NCBI GenBank assembly: GCA_031266515.1
Contig: JAISAW010000144.1
Coordinates: 1-34,729, forward strand
Length of the DNA: 34,729 nucleotides
DNA from: Eubacteriales Family XIII. Incertae Sedis bacterium
GTDB taxonomy: Bacteria > Bacillota > Clostridia > Peptostreptococcales > Anaerovoracaceae
Direction of reading: 5' to 3'
Each line of letters opens with the position of its first letter. The first letter of the stretch is position 1. The translations under genes were made by a program, and so were the position numbers. This document shows, in pieces, positions 1 to 7,478 of this stretch. The notes beneath the pieces are model-generated. The model saw nothing but the letters and a program-made list of their open reading frames with translations. It had not been told where the DNA came from and made no database searches.

Positions 1-71
1 AACCTGCCTGATCGTATGATATATTATTGCATCACTTGCCACTGCGTGTTGAAGAAGGGAGCGATTATCCA

Positions 72-608
72 ATGAAAGCTTTGCTTATAATTGATATTCA
101 AAACGACTATTTCCCAGGATGGGCGAATGAACAGGTTGGGGCGCTGGCGGCACTGGCAAACGCCGAGTCGGCATTGAGGCTTTTCAGGGAAAGAAACCTG
201 CCCGTGATACACTTGCAGCACCTCAATCTACCAGAGGCGTCGTTCTTCAAGCCTGGCACAGAAGGCGCGGAGATACGGGAGGAGCTGAAACCGATTGAAG
301 GCGAGACACATATCGTGAAATACTTCCCGAACGGATTCATGGGGACAGGGCTTGAAGAATTGCTGCTCAAAGAAGGTATAGGCGAACTGGCCGTCTGCGG
401 CATGATGACGCATATGTGCGTAGACACCACGGTGAGAGCCGCAAAGGAGCGGTCGATAGAAATCACTCTCTTGTCGGACGCCTGCGCAACAAAAGACCTG
501 TCCTTTGACGGAGTAGAAGTCCCCGCCGCACAGGTCCAAGCCGCCTATCTGTCCGCACTGGGCACTGCTTTCGCCACTGTCATAAAGACAGGGGAATTAG
601 CCTTATAG
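72..608 (+). CDS. Isochorismatase-family cysteine hydrolase
   Basis: A 178-residue protein of the isochorismatase-like (cysteine hydrolase) fold, a soluble cytoplasmic family acting on isochorismate, nicotinamide, N-carbamoyl compounds or related amides. The catalytic triad is visible: Asp8 in the N-terminal LLIIDIQNDY strand, Lys83 in HIVKYFPNGF, and Cys116 in MMTHMCVDTTVRAA. I chose the ATG at 72 over the in-frame one at 27 because AAGGGAG lies about 9 nt upstream and the protein then begins exactly at the family's first strand. It is the only gene on plus in the first 25 kb and converges on the P-type ATPase. The substrate cannot be told from sequence; nicotinamidase would normally be somewhat longer with a clear metal-binding DxH, which I do not see. 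Confidence 0.9.
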   Translation: MKALLIIDIQNDYFPGWANEQVGALAALANAESALRLFRERNLPVIHLQHLNLPEASFFKPGTEGAEIREELKPIEGETHIVKYFPNGFMGTGLEELLLKEGIGELAVCGMMTHMCVDTTVRAAKERSIEITLLSDACATKDLSFDGVEVPAAQVQAAYLSALGTAFATVIKTGELAL

Positions 609-694
609 AAATGCCTCCTGACGAAATAGCGCGAGCCTTAAAGAGAAGAGGAAAGGGTATCCCTCAACCAGTACGCGCTATACAAATTGAGCAA

Positions 695-858
695 TTATTA
701 CCCCGGCAACAAATAGCAGGAATAAAGTGCCGAGGGTTTCAGCTAATATGCGCGGCGGCGAAACCGCGCATACTTGGTAGTATGTAAGGATTTCGCCAAC
801 AAAGCAGATTAGCGGAAAGGCCGGCGCGACTTCCTGCTATTTGCTGCCGGGGTAATAA
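695..858. repeat. 164-bp element with 28-bp terminal inverted repeats
   Basis: The arms at 695-722 and 831-858 (beginning TTATTACCCCGG) are inverted copies with one mismatch. The 108-bp interior carries a smaller perfect hairpin, ATGCGCGG at 748-755 pairing with CCGCGCAT at 764-771. It fills the gap between the convergent isochorismatase and ATPase genes. There is no T tract typical of an intrinsic terminator and no target-site duplication that I can see. It could be a MITE-like mobile remnant or a structural barrier between convergent transcripts. Confidence 0.8.
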
Positions 859-869
859 AGATCTCGGTA

Positions 870-3092
870 TTATTCCCGCATTGCGCGCAGGGAATTGAGG
901 ATGGCGATGAGTGCCACACCCACGTCGCCGAATACAGCCATCCACATATTTGCGATGCCCAGAGCGCCGAGCAGCAGTATGACGCCCTTGACGGAAAGCG
1001 CAAAGACTATGTTTTGCATCACTATGCTCTTCGTCTTTTTCGCTATCCGGATAGCCGCCGCGACCTTTGAGGGCTCGTCAGTCATCACGACCACATCGGC
1101 CGCCTCGATCGCGGCATCGCTGCCTATCCCGCCCATGGCTATCCCCACGTCTGCGCGCGCCAGCACCGGGGCGTCGTTGATGCCGTCCCCTGCAAAGATG
1201 ATGGAGCCTTTTCTTCCGGCTCTGTCACGCTCGTTGAAGACCTCTTCAATTTTTTCGAACTTATCAGAAGGCAGCATATTCGCATTTTCCTCATCGATAC
1301 CGATCTCTTCTCCTATCCGCTTTGCCACGTCGATCCTGTCACCCGTAAACATCAGGGTCTTGCGCACTCCGAGCTTTTTCAGATCGGCAATCGCATTTTT
1401 GCTGTCGGGTTTGACCTCGTCGGACGCTTCGAGCCTGCCAGCGTACACACCGTCAATCGCAACGTGGATCACCATACCGCCATCGGCACTTTTCGCCACG
1501 GCAGTCCAGGGATCAGTCTGCGCGGAGGATGCCCAGCTATCATGCGTATTCCCAAGCCGCAGTCCACTGGCGCTTTCCGTCTGGCTGCCTTCTTTCGCCA
1601 TTCCGGTGCCGACGGTTTTCATAAGACTGGCGTTGCCGCATGCAACGAGCTGACCGTCAACTTTCGCCGTCACGCCTTCGCCCACGATCTCCTTTACATT
1701 TGATACAAGCGTGTAGTCTATGGGTTTCCCATACCGCTCAGTCACGGAAAGGGCGACGGGGTGATTCGAGCCGCTCTCCGCAAATGCAGCGAGCCGCAGC
1801 AATTCTTCTTCGCTGATATCTATATCGGGGACTATCCTCGACACGCGGAACTTCCCGAATGTGAGAGTCCCTGTCTTGTCAAAAACCGCCGTGTCCACAT
1901 CCGACAGGGCGTCCATATACGCAGCGCCTTTTACGAGTATGCCCTTCCTTGAAGAAGCGCCTATGCCCGCGAAGTAGCTGAGAGGGATCGATATGACCAA
2001 AGCGCAGGGGCAAGAGACAACAAGAAATACCAGTGCCCTTCCGATCCATTCGGCAAATACCGCGCCGGATATGACAAGAGGCGGAATCAATGCGAGAGCC
2101 GCAGCGGCAAATACGACTGCAGGTGTATATACCTTTGCGAACTTGGAAATAAAGTTTTCGATCTTTGCCTTTCTGTCTGACGCACGTTCCACCAACGCGA
2201 GAATTTTGCTCACGGTAGATTCGGCAAATATCTTCTTCACTTCTATTTCGATCAGGCCGGACATTGATATCGAACCGGACAGGACATCGCTTCCGCGCGA
2301 TACTTCGGCAGGGACCGATTCCCCCGTCAAGGCGGATGTATCGATGGCACTGGCACCTGTGACGACCATGCCGTCAAGAGGGATCTTCTCCCCAGGCTTG
2401 ACCACTATCACATCTCCGATCTTCACTTCCTCGGGATCCACCTTGACTATCTCTCCATCTGCTCTTTTCAGGTTGGCGTAGTCGGGGCGTATATCCATCA
2501 GCTCAGTGATGGACTTTCTTGACTTGCCGACAGCATAGTCCTGAAACGCCTCGCCCACTCGATAAAAAAGCATCACAGCCACGCCTTCGGGAAATTCACC
2601 GATTGCAAAAGCCCCTATCGTGGCTATCGTCATAAGGAAGTTTTCGTCGAATACCTTCCCTTTTAATATATTCTTTCCGGCAGTGAGAAGCACGCCTCCA
2701 CCTATGAGCAGGTAAGCAAGCAAAAACAACGGTAGCTCTATCCATCCAAAGATATTCATCTGCACAGAAATCAGCCCATAGCTTATAGCTACCCCCACCG
2801 CAAATACCGCCGCGCCCACACCGGCACTTATAAGGCTCCCCTTGCTCAGTTCGAGATTACCGTGGTCATGGTCGCAATGGGCACAACCGCAGCCATCCTC
2901 CTCAGCTTCATGTTCGGAGGTTTTTACCTCTTCATGCCCAGGGGCGTGGTCGTGGTGTGCACACCCGCAGTCGTCTGGATGCGCATGCAGTTGTCGCTCA
3001 TCGTCCTCTCCGGCGTACTTGCCGCAGGCGCAGCCATCCTCCAGCTCCGATTCCAATGCCTTTGCACTGCTGCCTTCCGTCAATGTCTTCAT
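870..3092 (-). CDS. cadA: Zn/Cd/Pb-type heavy-metal P1B ATPase
   Basis: A 740-residue membrane pump that exports soft divalent metals using ATP. Visible motifs (numbered from the start at 3092): the transmembrane CPC at 361-363, phosphorylated Asp405 in DKTGTLT, the HP dipeptide at 444-445, the GDGIND hinge near 636, and a final-helix Asp-x-Gly (GDVG, near 723) typical of Zn/Cd/Pb exporters. Instead of a ferredoxin-like HMA domain the N-terminus (about residues 20-76) is a Cys/His/acid-rich tail with CACG, CGCAHHDH and CGCAHCDHDH clusters, probably a metal-binding tail. About 40 low-complexity residues (about 497-538) are inserted in the nucleotide-binding domain. ATG 3092 is chosen because AGAGGAGAG lies 8 nt upstream; the ATG at 3146 falls inside an operator-like palindrome. 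It lies downstream of, and presumably under control of, the adjacent ArsR-type gene. Confidence 0.95.
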   Translation of the reverse strand: MKTLTEGSSAKALESELEDGCACGKYAGEDDERQLHAHPDDCGCAHHDHAPGHEEVKTSEHEAEEDGCGCAHCDHDHGNLELSKGSLISAGVGAAVFAVGVAISYGLISVQMNIFGWIELPLFLLAYLLIGGGVLLTAGKNILKGKVFDENFLMTIATIGAFAIGEFPEGVAVMLFYRVGEAFQDYAVGKSRKSITELMDIRPDYANLKRADGEIVKVDPEEVKIGDVIVVKPGEKIPLDGMVVTGASAIDTSALTGESVPAEVSRGSDVLSGSISMSGLIEIEVKKIFAESTVSKILALVERASDRKAKIENFISKFAKVYTPAVVFAAAALALIPPLVISGAVFAEWIGRALVFLVVSCPCALVISIPLSYFAGIGASSRKGILVKGAAYMDALSDVDTAVFDKTGTLTFGKFRVSRIVPDIDISEEELLRLAAFAESGSNHPVALSVTERYGKPIDYTLVSNVKEIVGEGVTAKVDGQLVACGNASLMKTVGTGMAKEGSQTESASGLRLGNTHDSWASSAQTDPWTAVAKSADGGMVIHVAIDGVYAGRLEASDEVKPDSKNAIADLKKLGVRKTLMFTGDRIDVAKRIGEEIGIDEENANMLPSDKFEKIEEVFNERDRAGRKGSIIFAGDGINDAPVLARADVGIAMGGIGSDAAIEAADVVVMTDEPSKVAAAIRIAKKTKSIVMQNIVFALSVKGVILLLGALGIANMWMAVFGDVGVALIAILNSLRAMRE

Positions 3093-3123
3093 CCTTTTCG
3101 CTCTCCTCTTCTGGTGCTGCTTT

Positions 3124-3153
3124 CGGTTGAACATATGAGTGCTCATTCAACCG
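3124..3153. promoter_or_regulatory. Operator-like inverted repeat before the ATPase gene
   Basis: CGGTTGAA (3124-3131) and TTCAACCG (3146-3153) form perfect 8-bp arms enclosing the palindromic core ATGAGTGCTCAT (3135-3146). The outer arms repeat the CGGTTGA/TCAACCG of the site in the arsR promoter, so the same regulator probably binds both. It ends 32 nt upstream of the ATPase start. Confidence 0.6.
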
Positions 3154-3194
3154 TTCTGTTAAAAAATTTTATGTATCTCTTACAAAACATCGGA

Positions 3195-3305
3195 ACACAT
3201 CGGGGACGGTTCTTTTTGTGTCATAGTCAGAACACACCGGAGACGGCTCTCGAAATTCCTGAGCATCGTACAACAGGGGCGGTTCTTATTGTGCTATTCA
3301 CTACT
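3195..3305. repeat. Degenerate GGGGACGG repeat cluster
   Basis: Three imperfect direct copies of a motif of the form ACAC-x-CGGGGACGGTTCTTTTTGTG (near 3195-3223, 3233-3253 and 3279-3302), lying between the ArsR-type gene and the ATPase gene. The same motif recurs at 5601-5729 and 18296-18350, so this is a dispersed intergenic repeat family. Confidence 0.7.
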
Positions 3306-3320
3306 CCCCATGACCAGTGG

Positions 3321-3734
3321 TCACAGTGCGCCTGTGTGTTTCACGTGCTCTGCGCCTACGTCTATGATCTCCGCCACATGGTCGTCGTCGAGGGAGTAAT
3401 AAACTGTCTTGCCGTCCTTTCTGTATTTGACGAGATTTGTCTGCCTGAGTACGCGGAGTTGGTGAGATATGGCCGATTTGGTCATTCCCAGCAAAAATGC
3501 GATGTCGCATACGCACATCTCGCCCTGTCGCAGTGCACAGAGTATCCTGACCCGGGTGGGATCGCCGAAGACCTTGAAAAGCTCCGCAAGCCCTATCTGC
3601 ACCTCGGGGTTCGGCATGTTTTCGCGCGCACGCTCAACTGCGTCTTCGTGTATCACGTCGCAATCGCAACGGTCCGTGAAAATATCGTCCCTCACGTCCT
3701 TCAAGTTTATTACGCTCTTTTTCGCGCTGGCCAT
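3321..3734 (-). CDS. ArsR/SmtB-family (CadC-like) metal sensor
   Basis: A 137-residue winged-helix repressor, probably a dimer that leaves DNA when it binds metal. The N-terminal arm carries Cys23 and Cys25 (CDCD), and the recognition-domain helix has Cys74 and Cys76 in EMCVCD, together matching the Cys4 alpha-3N thiolate site of CadC sensors for Cd/Pb/Zn. A second possible alpha-5 site is present at the C-terminus: Asp117/His119 with His130 and His133. The helix-turn-helix is FLLGMTKSAISHQLRVLRQ. ATG 3734 is preceded by AAGGGGGAAG. It is transcribed toward the ATPase from its own promoter at 3853-3882, which contains a palindromic operator, so it is probably autoregulated. Metal preference is inferred from ligand pattern only. 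Confidence 0.93.
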   Translation of the reverse strand: MASAKKSVINLKDVRDDIFTDRCDCDVIHEDAVERARENMPNPEVQIGLAELFKVFGDPTRVRILCALRQGEMCVCDIAFLLGMTKSAISHQLRVLRQTNLVKYRKDGKTVYYSLDDDHVAEIIDVGAEHVKHTGAL

Positions 3735-3821
3735 CTCTTCCCCCTTGCTCCTGCACCTCGTTCATTATCCCGCCCGCACTGTCTGTCGCGAACGGCCGAG
3801 CAAAACCTCTACACTGTACGA

Positions 3822-3847
3822 TACGGTTGAACAATTGCTCAACCGTA
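3822..3847. promoter_or_regulatory. Operator palindrome of the ArsR-type gene
   Basis: TACGGTTGA (3822-3830) and TCAACCGTA (3839-3847) are perfect 9-bp arms around ACAATTGC. The palindrome begins 5 nt downstream of the -10 box and so covers the transcription start, the usual position for ArsR-family autorepression. The core resembles ArsR/SmtB boxes of the TTGAACA type. Confidence 0.75.
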
Positions 3848-3852
3848 CATAA

Positions 3853-3882
3853 ATTATAGCACCCACTGAGTATGGATGTCAA
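3853..3882 (-). promoter_or_regulatory. Promoter of the ArsR-type gene
   Basis: On the minus strand a perfect -35 TTGACA (3877-3882) and perfect -10 TATAAT (3853-3858) are separated by 18 bp. The -35 box lies only 8 nt outside the ilvD stop codon, so the metal genes have their own promoter and need not be part of the ilv transcript. Confidence 0.85.
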
Positions 3883-3889
3883 TCATTTA

Positions 3890-5545
3890 TCAGTCGACTA
3901 CCGCACCTTTATCGGCGGATGAGACTCTGGCTCTGTATCTCTTCAAATATCCCGTGACCTCTCTGAGGGCAGGCGCGGAAAACTTGCTTTTTCTCGCCTC
4001 GATTTCCTCTTCGGATACGAGAAGCTCTATGCTGTGAGCCGGTATATCTATCTTGATCCTGTCGCCATTCTCTACGTATGCGATCAAACCTCCGGCGGCG
4101 GCTTCGGGTGAGATGTGGCCGATCGCAGCGCCGCGCGTCGCACCTGAAAAGCGCCCGTCGGTGATGAGGGCCACCGATTCATCCAGACCCATGCCGACTA
4201 TCGCTGAAGTCGGGGAAAGCATTTCACGCATGCCCGGCCCACCGGATGGGCCCTCGTAGCGAATAACTACCAAGTCGCCGGCTGAAACTTTTCCTCCGAA
4301 AATATCAGCTATCGCTTCTTCTTCGCCGTCGAACACGCGAGCGATCCCTGTGAACTGCAGCATGGAGTCCTTTACTGCACTTCTTTTGACGATTGCCCCG
4401 TTTTCCGCAAGGTTGCCGAAAAGGACCGCGAGGCCTCCGGTTTTGGAATACGGATCGTCCATGGGGCGAATGACGGTATCATCCTTAACCTCATATCCCG
4501 GCAGAGTTTCCACAAGTCGACGGCCTTCGACCGTCATAGCCGAAGTATCGAGCAAGCCTGCGTCTGCAAGTTCGCGCATGACGGCGTAGACCCCTCCTGC
4601 GGCATACAGATCCTGCATGTGGTGCTTTCCTGCAGGGGCGAGCCGGCACAGGTTCGGAGTGGTATCGCTGATGGAGTTGATATCGCTGAGGTCAAATTCG
4701 AGTCCGAGTTCATGAGCCAGCGCGGCGAGATGCAGCGCCGAATTGGTGGAACAGCCGAGCGCCATATCCACGCGTAGCGCATTTTTCAGCGCGGTCTGCG
4801 TGAGTATGGCCGAGGGCCGAATGTCCTCGCCCACCAGGTTCATTACTGTCGAACCGGCGTCTTTGGCGAGCCTGATCCGCTCGGCGTATACTGCGGGAAT
4901 GGAGCCATTGCCAGGCAGCGCTATACCAATAGCTTCGCACAGGCAGTTCATCGAATTTGCGGTGAACATCCCCGAACATGAGCCACAGCCCGGGCAGGCA
5001 AAACTTTCGATATTGCTGAGTTCGTCAATTCCGATCTTTCCCGCCTGATAGGCACCGACAGCTTCAAAGACCGAATTGAGGTCACGGCCATCTACGGACA
5101 GCATGGGGCCGCCCGACACAAACACACAGGGCAGGTCAAGCCTTGCGGCGGCCATCAGCATCCCCGGGATGATCTTGTCGCAGTTGGGGATAAATACGAG
5201 TGCGTCGAGGCGATGGGCACTCACCATACACTCTACGCTGTCGGCAATCAGCTCGCGCGACGGAAGTGAATATTTCATGCCTTCGTGCCCCATCGCGATA
5301 CCGTCGCAGACGCCTATGGTATTGAACTCTATCGGCGTACCGCCCGCCGCCAGTACGCTGTCCTTTACCCCGCGAGATATTGTCTCCAGATGGATATGCC
5401 CTGGAACGATCTCGTTAAACGAGTTGACTACCCCTACGAGCGGTTTCAGCATCTGTTCCTTCGTATAGCCCATTGCATACATCAAGGCGCGCTTCGGTGC
5501 GCTGCCTGGTTCGTCAAGCATGAGGCCGTCTTTTCTGGTTTTCAT
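3890..5545 (-). CDS. ilvD: Dihydroxy-acid dehydratase
   Basis: A 551-residue iron-sulfur dehydratase that converts 2,3-dihydroxy-isovalerate and 2,3-dihydroxy-3-methylvalerate to the 2-keto acids, the third common step of valine/isoleucine synthesis. Cluster cysteines are visible in [13 protein letters not shown] (Cys80), PNCDKI (Cys122) and [16 protein letters not shown] (Cys190). The C-terminal half contains the family's [14 protein letters not shown] and [10 protein letters not shown] segments. The ORF is open further upstream to 5704, but those 53 codons come from the intergenic hairpin repeat; ATG 5545 has AGGAAGGA upstream and gives the normal family length. It is the last gene of the ilvB-N-C-D series, 203 nt after ilvC with a large inverted repeat between. 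Confidence 0.97.
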   Translation of the reverse strand: MKTRKDGLMLDEPGSAPKRALMYAMGYTKEQMLKPLVGVVNSFNEIVPGHIHLETISRGVKDSVLAAGGTPIEFNTIGVCDGIAMGHEGMKYSLPSRELIADSVECMVSAHRLDALVFIPNCDKIIPGMLMAAARLDLPCVFVSGGPMLSVDGRDLNSVFEAVGAYQAGKIGIDELSNIESFACPGCGSCSGMFTANSMNCLCEAIGIALPGNGSIPAVYAERIRLAKDAGSTVMNLVGEDIRPSAILTQTALKNALRVDMALGCSTNSALHLAALAHELGLEFDLSDINSISDTTPNLCRLAPAGKHHMQDLYAAGGVYAVMRELADAGLLDTSAMTVEGRRLVETLPGYEVKDDTVIRPMDDPYSKTGGLAVLFGNLAENGAIVKRSAVKDSMLQFTGIARVFDGEEEAIADIFGGKVSAGDLVVIRYEGPSGGPGMREMLSPTSAIVGMGLDESVALITDGRFSGATRGAAIGHISPEAAAGGLIAYVENGDRIKIDIPAHSIELLVSEEEIEARKSKFSAPALREVTGYLKRYRARVSSADKGAVVD

Positions 5546-5600
5546 ATCGCTTTCCTTCCTATTTATATGTCTAATGGCGGCTAAATAACTTTTGATCAGG

Positions 5601-5729
5601 GGCACAGCGGAGACGGCTCTTTTTGGATACAGCGGGGACGGCTCTTTTTGTGCTCTTGCCGCCACCGTCGCGAAAACACAACGGCGCGGAGATGGCGAGA
5701 GCACAAAAAGAGCCGTCCCCGCTGTGTCC
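5601..5729. repeat. GGGGACGG repeats forming a 32-bp inverted repeat
   Basis: Two direct copies (5601-5624 and 5625-5656) followed by an inverted copy (5698-5729). Arms 5625-5656 and 5698-5729 match over 32 bp with one mismatch, separated by 41 nt, so the ilvC-ilvD spacer can fold into a long hairpin. It has T-rich stretches inside the arms rather than after the stem, so termination is uncertain; it may instead attenuate or stabilise the mRNA and set the relative level of ilvD. Confidence 0.85.
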
Positions 5730-5748
5730 TTCTGTTAACAGTAACCCA

Positions 5749-6744
5749 TTACCTGCGGGACTGCCAGCTCATTTTTTCTCTGAGCTCCGCGCCTACTTTC
5801 TCGACCGGAAGCTCTGCCTCTACTTTGCGCCTCGCCGTGAAGTTCGGGCGGCCTTCCTTGTTCTCTTCGATCCAACGCTTTGCGAAGTCGCCGCTTTGGA
5901 CTTCTGACAATACTTTCTTCATCTCTTTTTTCGTCTCATCAGTGATGATCCTGTCGCCTACGGAGTAGTCGCCGTACTCGGCGGTATCGCTGATGGAGTG
6001 GCGCATGAACGAAAGACCGCCTTCGATGATGAGATCTATGATGAGCTTCATTTCGTGGATGCACTCGAAGTATGCGCTTTCCGGCTGATAGCCAGCTTCT
6101 GTAAGGGTTTCGAACCCGGCTTTCATCAAGGCTGTCACACCGCCACAGAGGACACATTGCTCGCCGAACAGATCTGTTTCCGTCTCCTCTTCAAAGGTGG
6201 TATCAAGGATACCTGCACGACCGCCACCGATGCCTTTCGCCCAGGCGAGCGCCGTACTGCGCGCGTTCCCGCTGAAATCGCGATACACGGCAACAAGGTT
6301 CGGAACCCCTTTGCCTTCGAGGAACTGGCTGCGAACCGTATGGCCGGGGCCTTTCGGCGCGATCATTATGACATCGATATCATCCGGAGGGATGATCTGC
6401 TTGTAGTGGATATTGAAACCGTGCGCAAAACCGAGAGTCATACCGGTGCTGAGATTTGGAGCTACCTTTTCAGCATACAGCGCAGCCATTTTTTCATCGT
6501 TTACAAGGAGGATTGCCACGTCCGCTTTTTTTACGGCCTCCGCCGTATCAAAGACCTCGAAACCGTCAGCCTTCGCCGACTCGGCACTCCTTGAACCATC
6601 GTAGAGCCCGATGATCACCGACACGCCACTGTCTCTGAGATTTTGAGCGTGGGCGTGTCCCTGGCTGCCATAGCCTACTACAGCGACGGTTTTCCCATCG
6701 AGCACCGAGAGATCGCAATCCTTGTCATAATACATTTTCGCCAT
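5749..6744 (-). CDS. ilvC: Ketol-acid reductoisomerase (class I)
   Basis: A 331-residue enzyme converting 2-acetolactate and 2-aceto-2-hydroxybutyrate to dihydroxy acids with NAD(P)H and Mg2+. The Rossmann motif [11 protein letters not shown] lies at 24-34; the specificity loop YDGSRSAES at about 48-56 has the Arg/Ser residues usually associated with NADPH. The knotted C-terminal domain shows the metal-ligand ETDLFGEQ segment and [14 protein letters not shown]. The length is that of the short class I form. ATG 6744 follows GGAGGT at 8 nt. It starts 25 nt after ilvN, so the two are surely co-transcribed. Confidence 0.97.
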   Translation of the reverse strand: MAKMYYDKDCDLSVLDGKTVAVVGYGSQGHAHAQNLRDSGVSVIIGLYDGSRSAESAKADGFEVFDTAEAVKKADVAILLVNDEKMAALYAEKVAPNLSTGMTLGFAHGFNIHYKQIIPPDDIDVIMIAPKGPGHTVRSQFLEGKGVPNLVAVYRDFSGNARSTALAWAKGIGGGRAGILDTTFEEETETDLFGEQCVLCGGVTALMKAGFETLTEAGYQPESAYFECIHEMKLIIDLIIEGGLSFMRHSISDTAEYGDYSVGDRIITDETKKEMKKVLSEVQSGDFAKRWIEENKEGRPNFTARRKVEAELPVEKVGAELREKMSWQSRR

Positions 6745-6769
6745 CGTTTTTTTACCTCCGTATCACTTA

Positions 6770-7309
6770 TCACTTCGCATCAAATATGTTATAGCTTCCG
6801 CTCGAAAGCGCCAGCGTCCCCGAACGGCAAAGTTCAAATATACCTATCGACTTGCATTTTTCTATGAATTCCTGTACCTGTTCAGGGATGCCCGTGACAT
6901 CCGCTACAAGGAAATCCTCTCCCGTTTCGACGATCTTCCCGCCGTATTGGCCGACAAGCGCAGAGGGATCATCTCCGTGGCCCCCGTATTTTTTTAGCTT
7001 TATAAGCAGGTGCTCTACGGCGATTGTGCCCTCGCCTTCAAACAGCGCTGCGGTTTTGACATCGTACAGTTTGTTGAGCTGGCGAACCATCTGAGTCCTT
7101 ACCTGACGGTCGCCGCTCGAGACTATCGTCATCCTGGAATAGGAAGGGTCCTCAGTCTCGCCTACAGACAGGCTGTCGATGTTGTATCCGCGTTTGTTGT
7201 AAAGCCCCGCAATGCGATTGAGGACGCCGTAGCGGTTTGCGACCACGAGGCCGACTGTAAACCGCTCGTTCATATTGCTTGTTTCTTTTTCCGCCGTGCT
7301 GATATTCAT
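6770..7309 (-). CDS. ilvN: Acetolactate synthase small (regulatory) subunit
   Basis: A 179-residue regulatory subunit that binds the IlvB catalytic subunit and gives activation and valine feedback inhibition. An N-terminal ACT domain is clear: FTVGLVVANRYGVLNRIAGL followed by RGYNIDSLSVGETEDPSYSRMTI. The C-terminal half (GKIVETGEDFLVADVTG) is the usual AHAS small-subunit domain. The start at ATG 7309 has AGGAG 9 nt upstream; an inner ATG at 7273 has a poorer site and would start right at the ACT domain. It is 169 nt downstream of ilvB, with a short direct repeat around its ribosome binding site. Confidence 0.95.
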   Translation of the reverse strand: MNISTAEKETSNMNERFTVGLVVANRYGVLNRIAGLYNKRGYNIDSLSVGETEDPSYSRMTIVSSGDRQVRTQMVRQLNKLYDVKTAALFEGEGTIAVEHLLIKLKKYGGHGDDPSALVGQYGGKIVETGEDFLVADVTGIPEQVQEFIEKCKSIGIFELCRSGTLALSSGSYNIFDAK

Positions 7310-7319
7310 TTCCCTGTAC

Positions 7320-7370
7320 TCCTGTCAATTTCCTGAACTCTTCTCTAAATGTATTCCTGTCAATTTCCTG
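7320..7370. repeat. 16-bp direct repeat at the ilvN initiation region
   Basis: TCCTGTCAATTTCCTG occurs at 7320-7335 and again at 7355-7370, 35 bp apart. On the minus strand each copy supplies a CAGGA element; the proximal one is the AGGAG that serves ilvN. It looks like a local duplication of the translation initiation region. Confidence 0.7.
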
Positions 7371-7478
7371 CAGCCTTTGCCAAATGCCCCGCGTCCCTGT
7401 GAAGCCTTATCCAGTGAGGCCCCATTCGCGCCATGCTATCCCGTTCCAATACGTACCACCCCTGTCCTATACAGATCC

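Noticed and set aside
895-1653. 252-residue plus-strand ORF
   Set aside because: It is the shadow of the P-type ATPase, whose minus-strand frame contains all catalytic motifs.
2862-3830. 322-residue plus-strand ORF
   Set aside because: It is antisense to the ArsR-type gene and to the start of the ATPase gene, and runs through the repeat cluster; the minus-strand genes have clear motifs and ribosome sites.
5546-5704. N-terminal extension of IlvD by 53 residues
   Set aside because: It is translated from the intergenic hairpin repeat; the ATG at 5545 has a good ribosome site and gives the normal length.
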